From Ornithinimicrobium humiphilum (GTDB lineage Bacteria; Actinomycetota; Actinomycetes; Actinomycetales; Dermatophilaceae), in the NCBI RefSeq assembly GCF_006716885.1, contig NZ_VFPU01000002.1, positions 248,001-312,000 on the forward strand: a stretch of 64,000 nucleotides of DNA, given 5' to 3'. Position 1 is the stretch's first letter; each line of letters starts with the position of its first letter. Positions 42,229-52,404 of this stretch are shown one piece after another. Both the position numbers and the translations under genes were made by a program. The notes below the pieces were generated by a model. That model did no database searches, had not been told where the DNA came from, and worked only from the letters and a program-made list of their open reading frames with translations.

Positions 42229-44241
42229 TCACAGCGTCTCGACCGGCTCCAGCCCGTCGGCCCACCGCACGTACTGGTCCAGCACCGCGCTGCAGACCTG
42301 GTCCTGGTCGTAGGCCATGAGGTCGTAGCTGGCACCGGTCGGCAGGTCGACGACGAGCGCGGTCGTCAGGTCGTCGGCCTCGCGCACCCGGGCACCGAAG
42401 CTCGGTGCGGGCTGGCGGCGCAGGCGCACGGCATACCTGAACTCCTCGCCGGCGTGCGTGGCGACGAGCTCGGCGGTCCGCCGGACGGCCCCCCGCTCCT
42501 GCAGCTCGTCGACGTGCACCTCGGCCTCGACGCCCTGCTGGGCGAGCTCGCCGCGGACGGCCTCGAGCGCCGGCAGCACGACGTCGCGCAGGTGCTGGTC
42601 GGCCTGACGCACCGAGACCGTGCCGAAGGCGCGGGCCAGGCGGCGGCGCCACAGCTGGGGCGAAGGGATGGCGGTGATCTGCGAGGGCAGCCCGACCGGC
42701 ACCGTCTCGCTCCGCAGGCGGTCGTGCTCGAGCGCCTTCGGCAGCCCGACCATCACCGCGATCATGACGAAGGCGAAGGGCAGGCCCATGATGATCGTGG
42801 CGTTCTGCAGCGCCGGGATGCCGTCGACGACGAGCATCGCCATCGTCAGCAGACCGGTCGCGGCGGCCCAGACGACCCGCAGCCACGGCTTGGCGTCCAC
42901 CTCGCCGCCCGGCAGGTCCGAGGACAGGTTGGCCATGACCAGCGAGCCGGAGTCGGCCGAGGTCACGTAGAAGAGCAGCCCGACGAAGGTCGACAGGCCG
43001 ACGAGGAAGAACGCGCCGGGGTATTGCTGCAGGAGGGAGTAGAAGCCCTGCTCCGGCAGGTCGACCGCGAGCTGGCCGAACTCCGCGTCGCCCTGGCGGA
43101 TCTGGTTGACGGCGCTGTTGCCGAAGATCGAGACCCACATGACGATGTAGCTGAACGGGATCGTCAGCGTGCCGAGCACGAACTGGCCGATGGTCCGGCC
43201 CTTGGAGATCCGCGCCAGGAAGAGCCCGACGAAGCTCGCCCAGGCGATCCACCAGGCCCAGAAGAAGAGCGTCCAGCCGGCCATCCACTCGTCCGGGTGG
43301 TCGTAGGCCATCGTGTCCATCGTCATGCCGGGGAACATCGAGACGAAGTCGCCGACGTTCATGACGATCGCGCGCAGCAGGAAGGCGGTCTCGCCGGTGA
43401 TGAGCACCCACAGCGCGAGGAAGATCGCCAGCAGCACGTTGAGCTGGGACAGGATCCGGATGCCGCGGTCGACACCGGTGACGGCCGACACCGTCGCCGC
43501 GCCGACGGCCAGCACGACGAGCGCGGCCTGGACGGGCACGCCCTGGGAGATGCCGAACATGATGTCGAGGCCGACGTTGAGCATGACGACGCCGATGCCC
43601 AGCGTGGTCGCGACGCCGAAGATGGTGCCGAGCACCGTGGCGATGTCGACCGCGTCGCCGACCGGACCCTTGATGCGCCTGCCGATGAGCGGGTAGAGCG
43701 TCGAGCGGATCGCCAGCGGCAGCCCGACCCGGTGCACGTAGAAGCCCAGGGCCAGACCCATGAGGGCGTACATCCCCCAGCCGGTGATGCCGTAGTGGAA
43801 GATCGCCCAGACCGTCGACTCCCGCGCGGCGTCGAGCGTCTCGGCCTCGCCGACCGGCGGGAAGAGGTACTGGCTCGCCGGCTCGGCCACCGCGAAGAAC
43901 ATCAGGTCGGTGCCGATGCCGGCGGCGAAGAGCATCGCCGCCCACGCGAAGAGCGAGAACTCGGGCCGGTCGTCGTCCTTGCCCATCCGCACGTGGCGGT
44001 AGCGCGCCCCGATGATCACGACGAACAGCAGGACGACGGTGGCCAGGGCGATGTAGAACCAGCCGAACCAGTTCGACGCCCAGCCCACGACGTTGCCGAG
44101 CGTGGTGTTGGCCTGCTCGGGCGCGACCAGGGCCCACGTCGCCACCACGAGGATGAAGGCGACCGAGACCACGAGGACGGGCCACTTGGTGCGGGGTTCG
44201 TCCGGAGCCTCCAGGACCTCGGGCGGCGGCGTGCTCGTCAT
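42229..44241 (-). CDS. betT: BCCT-family choline/betaine transporter
   Basis: A 670-residue transporter with twelve membrane helices. BCCT hallmarks are the GIGTDLMFFAVAEP segment in helix 4 region, GMTMDTMAYDHPDEW, and FWAWWIAWASFVGLFLARISKGRTI with the conserved Trp cluster. A C-terminal cytoplasmic domain of about 150 residues follows, typical of BetT-like osmoregulated members. It is the third gene of betB-betA-betT, starting 1 bp after betA, which supports choline as substrate. The ATG at 44241 (MTSTPPPEV) is used; a longer in-frame reading overlaps betA. Confidence 0.88.
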   Translation of the reverse strand: MTSTPPPEVLEAPDEPRTKWPVLVVSVAFILVVATWALVAPEQANTTLGNVVGWASNWFGWFYIALATVVLLFVVIIGARYRHVRMGKDDDRPEFSLFAWAAMLFAAGIGTDLMFFAVAEPASQYLFPPVGEAETLDAARESTVWAIFHYGITGWGMYALMGLALGFYVHRVGLPLAIRSTLYPLIGRRIKGPVGDAVDIATVLGTIFGVATTLGIGVVMLNVGLDIMFGISQGVPVQAALVVLAVGAATVSAVTGVDRGIRILSQLNVLLAIFLALWVLITGETAFLLRAIVMNVGDFVSMFPGMTMDTMAYDHPDEWMAGWTLFFWAWWIAWASFVGLFLARISKGRTIGQFVLGTLTIPFSYIVMWVSIFGNSAVNQIRQGDAEFGQLAVDLPEQGFYSLLQQYPGAFFLVGLSTFVGLLFYVTSADSGSLVMANLSSDLPGGEVDAKPWLRVVWAAATGLLTMAMLVVDGIPALQNATIIMGLPFAFVMIAVMVGLPKALEHDRLRSETVPVGLPSQITAIPSPQLWRRRLARAFGTVSVRQADQHLRDVVLPALEAVRGELAQQGVEAEVHVDELQERGAVRRTAELVATHAGEEFRYAVRLRRQPAPSFGARVREADDLTTALVVDLPTGASYDLMAYDQDQVCSAVLDQYVRWADGLEPVETL

Positions 44242-44242
44242 C

Positions 44243-45997
44243 TCAGGCCTGCCCCTTCTGGGCCGCGGCCATGGCCGCGGCAGCACTGGGTATGTCGTGG
44301 CGCGCGTTCCACGCCTCGTTGCGGGGGTCGCCCTCGGGGAAGAGCGGCATACCCGCGTTGGCCCGGTAGACCGGCGCCGGGTCCGGCGCGAGCGGGGTGT
44401 TGCCCGCGATGAGGTCGGCGGCCTTCTCGGCCACCATCATCACCGGCGCGTAGATGTTGCCGTTGGTGATCGAGGGGAAGACCGAGGCGTCGACCACGCG
44501 CAGGCCCGGGACCCCGTGGACGCCCATCGTGGTGGGGTCGACGACGGACATCTCGTCGGTGCCCATCTTGGCCGAGCACGAGGGGTGCAGCGCGGTCTCG
44601 GCGTCCTTGGCGACCCAGTCGAGGATCTGCTCGTCGCTCTGCGCCTCGATCCCGGGCGAGCTCTCGCCGCCGTCGAAGGGCCAGAAGGCGGGCTGGGCCA
44701 GGATGTGCCGCGCGGCACGGACGACCTCGACCCACTCCTTGCGGTCGCGCTCGGTCGACAGGTAGTTGAAGAGGATCGAGGGGTGCTGGAAGGGGTCGGC
44801 GCTGCGGATCTTCAGGCGGCCGACGACGTCGGAGTTCATCGGGCCGATGTGCACCTGGTAGCCGTGGTCGCCCGCGGAGGCGGTGCCGTCGTAGCGGACC
44901 GCGATCGGCAGGAAGTGGAACATCAGGTTGGGGTAGGCGACCTCGTCGTTGGTGCGGATGAAGCCGCCCGCCTCGAAGTGGTTTGTCGCCCCGACGCCCT
45001 TGTTGGCGAAGAGCCACTCGGCGCCGATGTAGGGCGCCTTCCACATCTTCAGCCACGGCTGGATCGACACCGGCTGCAGGCTGACGTGCTGGAGGTAGAC
45101 CTCGAGGTGGTCCTGGAGGTTCTGGCCCACGCCCGGCAGGTCGACGCGCGGGGTGACCCCGGCGGCGCGCAGCGTCTCGGGGTCGCCGATGCCCGAGAGC
45201 TGGAGCAGCTGCGGGGTGTTGAAGGCGCCGCCGCAGAGGATGACCTCGCCGGCCTCGACGGAGTGGTGGCGACGACGGGCGCGCACGAAGTCGACGCCGG
45301 TGACGCGGTCGCCCTGCCAGCGCAGGCCGGTGACCATCGCCAGCGTGACGATGTCGAGGTTCTTGCGGTCGCGGATCGGGCGCAGGTAGGCGCGGGAGGC
45401 CGACCAGCGGCTGCCCCTGTAGACGTTGCGGTCGAAGGGCGCGAAGCCCTCCTGGCGGTAGCCGTTGACGTCGTCGGTGCGGGTGTAGCCGGCCTGCTCG
45501 GTGGCCTCGAGGAAGGCCTGGAAGAGCGGGCTCGTGGCCGGGCCGCGCTCCAGCTTGAGGGGGCCCGAGCCGCCGCGCCAGGCGTCCGCCCCGGCGATGG
45601 TGGTCTCCATGCGTTTGAAGTAGGGGAGGCAGTGGGCGTAGTCCCAGTGCTCCATACCCGGGTTGGAGGCCCACTTCTCGTAGTCGCCGGGGTTGCCGCG
45701 CTGGAAGATCATCCCGTTGATCGAGGAGGAGCCGCCGAGCACCTTGCCGCGGGCGTGGGCGACGCGGCGCCCGCCCATGTGCGGCTCGGGGTCGGTCTGG
45801 TAGGCCCAGTCGTAGAGCGGGTTGCCCGAGGGGAACATCAGCGCGCCCGGCATGTGGATCAGCGGGTCGATGATGAAGTCGGAGCGGCCGGCCTCCAGCA
45901 CCAGGACGGTGCTGGTGCCGTCGGCCGAGAGCCGGTTGGCCAGGGCGGAGCCGGCCGAGCCGCCTCCGACGATCACGTAGTCGTAGCGCTTCTTCAT
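44243..45997 (-). CDS. betA: Choline dehydrogenase (GMC oxidoreductase)
   Basis: A 584-residue FAD enzyme. The FAD motif [18 protein letters not shown] is at 7-24, GMC signature 1 is [13 protein letters not shown] near 83, signature 2 is [15 protein letters not shown] near 252, and the active-site His is in [11 protein letters not shown] near 466. It oxidises choline to betaine aldehyde. AAGGACCCC precedes the ATG at 45997. It lies between betB (17 bp gap) and betT (1 bp gap) in one minus-strand operon. Confidence 0.92.
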   Translation of the reverse strand: MKKRYDYVIVGGGSAGSALANRLSADGTSTVLVLEAGRSDFIIDPLIHMPGALMFPSGNPLYDWAYQTDPEPHMGGRRVAHARGKVLGGSSSINGMIFQRGNPGDYEKWASNPGMEHWDYAHCLPYFKRMETTIAGADAWRGGSGPLKLERGPATSPLFQAFLEATEQAGYTRTDDVNGYRQEGFAPFDRNVYRGSRWSASRAYLRPIRDRKNLDIVTLAMVTGLRWQGDRVTGVDFVRARRRHHSVEAGEVILCGGAFNTPQLLQLSGIGDPETLRAAGVTPRVDLPGVGQNLQDHLEVYLQHVSLQPVSIQPWLKMWKAPYIGAEWLFANKGVGATNHFEAGGFIRTNDEVAYPNLMFHFLPIAVRYDGTASAGDHGYQVHIGPMNSDVVGRLKIRSADPFQHPSILFNYLSTERDRKEWVEVVRAARHILAQPAFWPFDGGESSPGIEAQSDEQILDWVAKDAETALHPSCSAKMGTDEMSVVDPTTMGVHGVPGLRVVDASVFPSITNGNIYAPVMMVAEKAADLIAGNTPLAPDPAPVYRANAGMPLFPEGDPRNEAWNARHDIPSAAAAMAAAQKGQA

Positions 45998-46014
45998 CAC
46001 GGGGGGTCCTTGCG

Positions 46015-47508
46015 TCAGTCGTGCATGGCGAACCAGCCGGCCTCGGCGGGCCGGGTGTTGTGCCAGATGTGCTTGGTCTCGAGGTATTCGTCCAGGCCGG
46101 CGGTGCCGAGCTCCCTGCCGATGCCGGACTGCTTCATCCCGCCCCACTCGGCCTGCGGCACGTAGGGGTGGTAGTCGTTGATCCAGATGGTCCCGTGGCG
46201 CAGCCGCTGGGCGACGCGCTCGGCGCGCCCCGCGTCCTGCGTCCACACCGCGCCGGCCAGGCCGTAGACGGTGTCGTTGGCGATGGCGACCGCCGCGTCC
46301 TCGGCCTCGTCGCGGGTGTCCCCGCGGAAGGTCTCGACCGTGAGCACGGGGCCGAACGACTCGTCCTGCACGCAGCTCATGTCGCTGGTGCACCCGTCGA
46401 GGATGGTCGGCGGGTAGTAGAAGCCGTCGGCGAGCGGGCCGTCCTGCGGGATGGTGCCGCCGGTGCGCAGCACCGCGCCCTCCGCGACGCCCTTCTCGAC
46501 GTAGGCGGCGACCTTCTGCCGGTGCTCGTCGCTGATGAGCGGGCCGGTCTCGGCGTCGTCGTCGAAGGGGCCACCCATGCGGATCTTCTCGGCGCGGCGG
46601 ACCAGCTCGTCGACGACCTGGTCGTGGATCTCCTCCTCGACGACGAGGCGGGCGCCGGCGGAGCACACCTGCCCGGAGTCGAGGAAGATCGCGGTGAGGG
46701 CGTTGTCGATCGCGGCGGGCAGGTCGGCGTCGGCGAAGATCACGTTGGGGTTTTTGCCGCCGAGCTCGAGGGCGATCTTCTTCACCGTCGGGGCGGCGGC
46801 CGCCATGATCGTGCGGCCGGTCTGGACACCGCCCGTGAAGGACACGAGGTCGACGTCGAGGTGCTCGGTCATCCGCGAGCCGACCTCCTTGCCGCTGCCG
46901 AGCACGAGGTTGGCGACGCCGGCGGGCAGGCCGGCGCGCTCGAGGGTGTCCATGAGCCACATCGCGGACTGCGGCGTGAGCTCGCTGGGCTTGAGCACGA
47001 AGGTGTTGCCGGCGGCGAGCGCCGGGGCGACCTTCCACGAGGTCTGAAGCAACGGGTAGTTCCACGGCGTGATCAGGGCGCAGACGCCAACCGGCTCGTG
47101 CACGACCTTGGAGGAGACGTGCGGCATGCCGGTGTCGACGACGCGGCCCGCGTGGCTCTGGACCAGCGCGGCGAAGTGCCGGAAGACGCTGATGACGTCC
47201 TCCATGTCGATCCTGGACTCGACGTACCGCTTGCCGGTGTCGAGCGACTCGAGGCGGGCGACGTCGTCGATCTCGGCCTCGAGGAGGTCGGCGAGCGTGG
47301 TCAGGACGGCGGCGCGGTCGGGCGTCGGGGTGGTGCGCCACGGGCCGTCGTCGAACGCGCGGCGGGCGGCGGCGACCGCACGGTCGACGTCCTCCTTGCC
47401 GCCGTCGGCGACGGTCGCGACGACTGATCGGTCGGCGGGACAGATGATGTCGACCGTCCTGCCGGAGGTGGCTTCGCACCACCGGCCATCGATGTAGAGG
47501 GTGGGCAC
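46015..47508 (-). CDS. betB: Betaine-aldehyde dehydrogenase
   Basis: A 497-residue aldehyde dehydrogenase. [22 protein letters not shown] holds the NAD-site Asn/Lys region, [14 protein letters not shown] the catalytic Glu, and [11 protein letters not shown] the catalytic Cys near 284. It oxidises betaine aldehyde to glycine betaine, an osmoprotectant. The start is GTG at 47508 because GGAGGAG lies 8 nt upstream; an ATG at 47559 has no such site. First gene of the choline operon. No BetI-type repressor gene is adjacent. Confidence 0.9.
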   Translation of the reverse strand: MPTLYIDGRWCEATSGRTVDIICPADRSVVATVADGGKEDVDRAVAAARRAFDDGPWRTTPTPDRAAVLTTLADLLEAEIDDVARLESLDTGKRYVESRIDMEDVISVFRHFAALVQSHAGRVVDTGMPHVSSKVVHEPVGVCALITPWNYPLLQTSWKVAPALAAGNTFVLKPSELTPQSAMWLMDTLERAGLPAGVANLVLGSGKEVGSRMTEHLDVDLVSFTGGVQTGRTIMAAAAPTVKKIALELGGKNPNVIFADADLPAAIDNALTAIFLDSGQVCSAGARLVVEEEIHDQVVDELVRRAEKIRMGGPFDDDAETGPLISDEHRQKVAAYVEKGVAEGAVLRTGGTIPQDGPLADGFYYPPTILDGCTSDMSCVQDESFGPVLTVETFRGDTRDEAEDAAVAIANDTVYGLAGAVWTQDAGRAERVAQRLRHGTIWINDYHPYVPQAEWGGMKQSGIGRELGTAGLDEYLETKHIWHNTRPAEAGWFAMHD

Positions 47509-47961
47509 GGCGCGGCTCCTCCCTGCACTGCTGCAAGGTGCTTTGCGGACGTGGGACAACCCGAGTGCTCACGGGACGCTCTCGGGATGGCACACCACCT
47601 TGGCAGCGGTCTCGTGGCCTCGCACGCCGAAAGCTCACCCGTAGGGGTGGAGCGGACCGTGCTCTCGTGAGTGCTCCAGCCTCTGGGGTCGACCGTCGAG
47701 GGCCCACAACGCGCCTCCCCCGGCGTGTCGTGCACATGCGCAAGGTGCTCTGTGGCGCGTTGGTCGCCAGGGCGAACATCCTGCACATTGGCCGAGGCAC
47801 CTCGGACGCCCCCACTGCAGAGGAATATCGCGGACCGTCGATCAGGAGCCGATCGACGATCCGCGATCTTCGTTCCGAAGAGGGGGTCCGCCAAGCGCCC
47901 GACCTGCGGTCCCTCTCGGTGCAACGCAACTGGGTGATCACCCCGTCCCTGTGCGGGGCGT
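47509..47961. other. Intergenic region, 453 bp, with long inverted repeat
   Basis: No supported gene. It includes an imperfect 17-bp inverted repeat (47827-47843 / 47851-47867, one mismatch, 7-nt loop) which may be the terminator of the PaaK-like gene or an operator for the choline operon. The remaining sequence has no clear promoter match. Confidence 0.45.
47827..47867. promoter_or_regulatory. 17-bp inverted repeat upstream of betB
   Basis: ATCGCGGA-C-CGTCGATC pairs with GATCGACG-A-TCCGCGAT except for one position. It is 320 bp upstream of the betB start and 95 bp beyond the stop of the PaaK-like gene, so both terminator and operator readings are possible. Confidence 0.45.
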
Positions 47962-49179
47962 TCAGCTCCAGTCGCGCCGGTCCACGAGCGGCCCGTCGCC
48001 GGGAGTGAGCTCCTCGACGACGTCCACCTTGACCGCGAAGCGCAGGCCCTCCCGCACCTTCGCGGCCACGAGTTCCTGCAGCTGCGAGGCCGTGACGTCC
48101 CCGTTCTGCGACACGACCTCGCAGCGCAAGAGGTCGACGTGGTCGACCCGATCGATGACGAACCGATACCCCGCAACCTCGGGCACCTGCTCCATCACCG
48201 AGCTCACCTGGCGCGGGTGCAGGAACATCCCGCGCACCTTCACCGCCTGCCCCACCCGGCCGAGCACGCCGCGCAGCCGCAGCGAGCCGTCGGGGCCGAG
48301 CATCCAGCCCGACAGGTCCCCTGTGCCGAACCTGATCAGAGGGTAGTCCGCCCGCAGCAGCGTCACCACGACCTCGCCCTCGGTCTCGTCGGTGATCGGC
48401 ACACCGGTGCCGATCTCGCAGACCGAGACGTGGACGCCGTCGGCGAGGACCAGGCCGTTGCCCGGCTCCTCCCCCGCCGGCTCCCACGCGAGCAGCCCCG
48501 TCTCACCGGTGCCGTACGCCATCCGCACGTGCGGCACCCGCTCCACCAGGACCTCGCGCAGCGAGTCCGGCAGCGGCTCGGCCGTGACGAGCGCCCGCGT
48601 CAGCCGCCAGCGCTCGGCCGGCAGCCCGGCCTCGTCGTACCGCTCGACGAGCGCCTTGAGATAGGACGGCAGACCCAGGTATGCCGTCACCCCCAGGTCG
48701 GCGATGGCCCGCACCTGCAGGTCCTGGGCACCGATGCCGCCGGGGAGCACCGCCGCGCCCACCGAGCGGGCGCCCTGCTCGAGCATCGCCCCGGCCGGCG
48801 AGAGGTGGTAGCCGAAGCAGTTGATCACGATGTCGGAGGAGCCGACGCCGAGGTCGCCCAACGCCTGGCCCCAGCGCCAGTCCGCGCCCTCGAGCTGGGG
48901 CTCGTAGAGCGGTCCGGGCGACTGGAACCATCGGGCGACCTCGGCGTCCGGGTCGAGCAGCCCCCCGTGCGGCGGCTCGACCCGCTGGCGCTCCACCAGC
49001 TCGTCCTTGGACAGGAGCGGCAGGAGAGCGAGGTCCCGGCATACCTGGTCCGCGGTCGCACCCGCCTCGGCGAGCCGGGCGGCAAAACCCGGCACGCGCT
49101 CGGCGGCGCGCGTGACCACCTCGGCCAGCGCGGGGGCGAGCGCCTCCTCGCGGCGTGTCAGGGCAGCCTCGATCGACAT
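47962..49179 (-). CDS. PaaK-like (phenylacetate-CoA ligase family) protein with altered P-loop
   Basis: A 405-residue adenylate-forming-family protein. [28 protein letters not shown] and [11 protein letters not shown] follow the PaaK pattern, and [14 protein letters not shown] is the usual ADP-binding block. The P-loop expected as SSGTTGKP reads QSPGPLYEP at 86-94, and the C-terminal Lys region (GKAxR) reads [10 protein letters not shown], so ordinary acyl-adenylation is doubtful. It is the last gene of the transporter operon, 42 bp after livF. It may bind a CoA ester or a transported acid rather than activate it. Confidence 0.78.
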   Translation of the reverse strand: MSIEAALTRREEALAPALAEVVTRAAERVPGFAARLAEAGATADQVCRDLALLPLLSKDELVERQRVEPPHGGLLDPDAEVARWFQSPGPLYEPQLEGADWRWGQALGDLGVGSSDIVINCFGYHLSPAGAMLEQGARSVGAAVLPGGIGAQDLQVRAIADLGVTAYLGLPSYLKALVERYDEAGLPAERWRLTRALVTAEPLPDSLREVLVERVPHVRMAYGTGETGLLAWEPAGEEPGNGLVLADGVHVSVCEIGTGVPITDETEGEVVVTLLRADYPLIRFGTGDLSGWMLGPDGSLRLRGVLGRVGQAVKVRGMFLHPRQVSSVMEQVPEVAGYRFVIDRVDHVDLLRCEVVSQNGDVTASQLQELVAAKVREGLRFAVKVDVVEELTPGDGPLVDRRDWS

Positions 49180-49221
49180 CGGTCCATCTCCCTCGAAAGT
49201 TCGTCGTGCGATGTGGCGCCG

Positions 49222-50073
49222 TCAGAGCCAGCGCTTGCGGCGCTTGTAGTGCTTGACGTCGCGATAGCTCTTGCGGCCGCCCTCCTCGCCGAGGCCCAGG
49301 TAGAACTCCTTGACGTCGGGGTTCTCCCGGAGCTCGGCCGCCGGACCCTCGAGCACGATCCGCCCCTGCTCCATGATGTAGCCGTGGTCGGCCACCTCCA
49401 GGGCGCGCCGGGCGTTCTGCTCGATGACGAGCACGGTCAGCCCGCGCTCCTCGTTGAGCCGCTTGATGTAACCGAAGATCTCCTGCACCAGCAGCGGCGC
49501 CAGGCCCAGGCTGGGCTCGTCGAGCATGAGCAGCTTGGGCCGCGCCATGAGCGCCCGCCCGATGGCGAGCATCTGCTGCTCGCCGCCGGAGAGGTAGCCC
49601 GCGATCCGGTTGCGCATGTCGCCCAGCTTGGGGAAGAAGGAGTAGACCTCGTCGAGGTCGGCTCCGACGTTCTTCTGCGTGTAGGCGCCGGCGACAAGGT
49701 TCTCCGAGATCGTCAGGTGCTCGAAGACGTGGCGGCCCTCCATGCACAGGCTCATCCCGCGGGTGACGCGGTCGGCGGCGTCGACCTTGGTGATGTCCTC
49801 GCCGGCGAAGATGATCGTGCCGTCGGTGACCTCGCCGTGCTCGCTGGGCAGCAGCCCGGAGACCGCCTTGAGCGTCGTCGATTTGCCGGCGCCGTTGGAG
49901 CCGAGCAGGGCGACGATCTTGCCCTCGGGCACCTGCAGCGACAGGCCGCGGAGCACCAGGATCACGTCGTCGTAGATGACCTCGACGTTGTTGAGGTTGA
50001 GCAGGGCGGGACCGGCCCCGGCGGGGGCACCCCCTGCCAGGACTGTCCCCGCCGGGACCGGTTCGGTGCTCAT
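49222..50073 (-). CDS. livF: Branched-chain-type ABC transporter ATPase (LivF)
   Basis: A 283-residue ABC ATPase with LLGSNGAGKSTTLKAVSG (Walker A), YLSGGEQQMLAIGRALM (signature) and LLMLDEPSLGLAP (Walker B), the LivF type. A Pro/Ala-rich N-terminal extension of about 20 residues and a basic C-terminus (KHYKRRKRW) are additions to the usual form. It starts with ATG at 50073 overlapping the livK stop by 4 bp. It energises the LivHM channel together with LivG, encoded at the other end of the operon. Confidence 0.9.
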   Translation of the reverse strand: MSTEPVPAGTVLAGGAPAGAGPALLNLNNVEVIYDDVILVLRGLSLQVPEGKIVALLGSNGAGKSTTLKAVSGLLPSEHGEVTDGTIIFAGEDITKVDAADRVTRGMSLCMEGRHVFEHLTISENLVAGAYTQKNVGADLDEVYSFFPKLGDMRNRIAGYLSGGEQQMLAIGRALMARPKLLMLDEPSLGLAPLLVQEIFGYIKRLNEERGLTVLVIEQNARRALEVADHGYIMEQGRIVLEGPAAELRENPDVKEFYLGLGEEGGRKSYRDVKHYKRRKRWL

Positions 50074-51278
50074 GGCGTGGCGCCCGCCTCGACCTCGACC
50101 ATCTCGCCGCCCTGGGCGGTGTAGATGCCGGTGCCCGTCGAGCCGCGGTGGCTGTCCGCGGAGAACTCGACGACGCCGTCACCGACGACGCCGCCGGTGT
50201 CGATGCCGCCCATGGTCTCCAGCGCCTCGCGGATCGCCGGGCCGTCGAGCTCCTCGGCGCCGTCGGCGATCGCCTGGCGCATGCCCTCGGCCATCACGTG
50301 CATGACGTACCAGCCCTGCACCCAGGAGGTGCCGACCTCGGCGGCGTTGATGCCCTTCTCCTCGATGTAGTCGTTGATGACGTCGTGGCCGGGCTTGCCC
50401 ACGTTGAGCGGCGCGAACGGCTGGACCAGCATGTGGCCTTCGGCCGCGTCGGCGCCGGCGGTGGTGATGAAGAGCTCGTTGGCGCACCAGTTGAGGCACA
50501 CGATCTTCATGTCGAGGCCCTGGTCCTTGATGTCCTTGGCGACCAGCGCCGCCGGGGAGGCGACGTTCTGGATCACGATGTACTTCGCGCCCTGGCTCTG
50601 GGCCTGGTTGAGCAGGCCGACGTAGTTCTGCTGGCCGCCGGGCATCGCGTAGGCCTTGTAGCCCAGGTCGTAGCCCTTCTCCTCGACCCACGCCTGGCCG
50701 TCGGCCACCGGCGCCTGCCCGAACGGGCTGTCGTGGTGGAAGACCGCGACCTCGGCGTCGCCGCCGGAGTCCTCGTTGATCCAGTTGAGCGCCACGCGCA
50801 TCTGGTCGGAGTAGGTCGGGGCGACGACGAAGTTGAACGGCGCCTCGTTGGGGTCGGTCAGCGACTCGGCGAACGAGCCCGACATGAACGGCAGCTCGTC
50901 GCTGGCGACGCGCTTGTGGAGGGCCTCGGTGTCGCCGGTGCCCCAGCCCTGGATCGCCACGACGCCGTCGTTGACGTACTGGCGGTAGAGGTCCTCGGCC
51001 TGCGGGACCTCGTAGGCGTAGTCGTTGGAGTTGGCCTCGATGGGGTGACCCTCGATGCCGCCCTCGGCGTTGATGTGGTCGATGTAGGCGAGCATCCCCT
51101 TGTTGTAGGGCGTGCCCACGTCGCCGGTGGCGCCGGTGAGGTCGGCGATGATGCCGATCTTGATCGGCTCACCGTCGCCGTCACCGCTGCCGCTGCCGCC
51201 GTCGCTGCCGCAGGCCGACAGGCCCAGGGCCAGCGCCGAGCAGGCGGCCACGAACGCCAGGCGTGAGGTGCGAGTCAT
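50070..51278 (-). CDS. livK: Branched-chain-type ABC transporter substrate-binding lipoprotein (LivK)
   Basis: A 402-residue lipoprotein with lipobox LSAC near 21, a Gly/Ser/Asp linker and a type I periplasmic-binding fold (IKIGIIADLTGATGDVG at about 39). Members bind amino acids, amides, or aromatic and short-chain acids. The ATG at 51278 gives the signal peptide; an in-frame start 7 codons earlier adds a charged tail. GAGACAAAG-like sequence precedes it. The presence of CoA-ligase-family genes in the operon points to a carboxylic acid ligand. Confidence 0.88.
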   Translation of the reverse strand: MTRTSRLAFVAACSALALGLSACGSDGGSGSGDGDGEPIKIGIIADLTGATGDVGTPYNKGMLAYIDHINAEGGIEGHPIEANSNDYAYEVPQAEDLYRQYVNDGVVAIQGWGTGDTEALHKRVASDELPFMSGSFAESLTDPNEAPFNFVVAPTYSDQMRVALNWINEDSGGDAEVAVFHHDSPFGQAPVADGQAWVEEKGYDLGYKAYAMPGGQQNYVGLLNQAQSQGAKYIVIQNVASPAALVAKDIKDQGLDMKIVCLNWCANELFITTAGADAAEGHMLVQPFAPLNVGKPGHDVINDYIEEKGINAAEVGTSWVQGWYVMHVMAEGMRQAIADGAEELDGPAIREALETMGGIDTGGVVGDGVVEFSADSHRGSTGTGIYTAQGGEMVEVEAGATP

Positions 51279-51326
51279 CTTTGTCTCCTTGGTGTGCACT
51301 GGGTATGACGTGAGTTGCGTGGGTGG

Positions 51327-52397
51327 TCAGTAGCGGAAGGGCCAGAAGCGGAAGTACTCCTTGACCCGTTCCCAGAGCCGGTTGAGCCCCCGCGGCTCGA
51401 TGATGAGGAAGAGGATGATCACCAGGCCGAAGACGGCGTTCTGCACCGCCGGCAGCTGGCTGCCCAGGAACGGCATGACCGAGTCGAGGGCGTTGGCGAG
51501 GTTGCGGATCACGACCGGCAGCAGGGTCATGAAGATCGCGCCGTAGACGGCGCCGGCGATGCTGCCCAGGCCGCCGACGATGATCATCGCCAGGTAGAGG
51601 ATCGAGACCTCGAGGGTGAACTTCTCCCACGAGACGACCTCGCTGTAGTGCGCGGTGAGCGCGCCGGCCAGCCCGACGAAGCCGGAGGACACCGCGAAGG
51701 CGGTGAGCTTGGCCCGCGTGAGGTTGACGCCGATCGCCTCGGCCGCGATGTCCTGGTCGCGGACCGCCATGAACGAGCGACCCAGGCCGGTGCGGAAGAG
51801 GTTGCGGGCCGCCATCACGGCCAGCACCGCGAGCACGGCGAGGATGACGTACCACTGCCGCTCGAAGACGGCGCGGCCGCCGATCTCGAAGCCGAGGAAG
51901 CTGAACCGGTCGACGTTGATGTAGCCCAGGCCGCCGGTGAGGAAGCCGCCGTAGTCGCGCCGGATGAGGAACTCGATGATCTGCTGGCTGGCCAGCGTCG
52001 CGATCGCCAGGTAGAGCCCCTTGAGGCGCAGGCCCGGCAGTCCGAAGAAGGTGCCGACGACCGCCGTGAGGACCACCGCGAAGGCGATCGCCAGCGGTGT
52101 CGGGAGCCCGATCCGGTCGGAGAGGATCACCGAGGAGTAGGCGCCGACGGCGAGGAAGCCGCCCTGGCCGAGCGAGATCTGGCCGGTGTAGCCGACGAGG
52201 ATGTTGAGCCCGACGGCGCCGATGACGGCGATGAGGATCGTGTTGGCGATCGACATCCAGTAGTTGTCGAGCACGAACGGCACGACGATGAGCAGCACGA
52301 GCATCAGGCCGAGGCGGAGGTATTCCGCCCTGGTCGCGCGCAGGCGCAGCTCGGAGCTGTAGGACCGGTGGTGGATGCCGGTGGCGGTCTGGGCCAT
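51327..52397 (-). CDS. livM: Branched-chain-type ABC transporter permease (LivM)
   Basis: A 356-residue membrane protein with about nine helices. VGYTGQISLGQGGFLAVGAYSS near 69 and AIGVNLTRAKLTAFAVSSGFVGLAGAL near 220 are LivM signatures, the second being the ATPase-contact loop. It pairs with LivH to form the pore. It follows livH by 7 bp and precedes livK by 48 bp. Confidence 0.9.
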   Translation of the reverse strand: MAQTATGIHHRSYSSELRLRATRAEYLRLGLMLVLLIVVPFVLDNYWMSIANTILIAVIGAVGLNILVGYTGQISLGQGGFLAVGAYSSVILSDRIGLPTPLAIAFAVVLTAVVGTFFGLPGLRLKGLYLAIATLASQQIIEFLIRRDYGGFLTGGLGYINVDRFSFLGFEIGGRAVFERQWYVILAVLAVLAVMAARNLFRTGLGRSFMAVRDQDIAAEAIGVNLTRAKLTAFAVSSGFVGLAGALTAHYSEVVSWEKFTLEVSILYLAMIIVGGLGSIAGAVYGAIFMTLLPVVIRNLANALDSVMPFLGSQLPAVQNAVFGLVIILFLIIEPRGLNRLWERVKEYFRFWPFRY

Positions 52398-52404
52398 CAG
52401 ACGT

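Noticed and set aside
44243..48487. A 1414-codon minus-strand frame joining betA with upstream sequence
   Set aside because: Upstream of 45997 it is an out-of-frame Arg/Pro-rich shadow of betB; betA motifs start exactly at the ATG at 45997.
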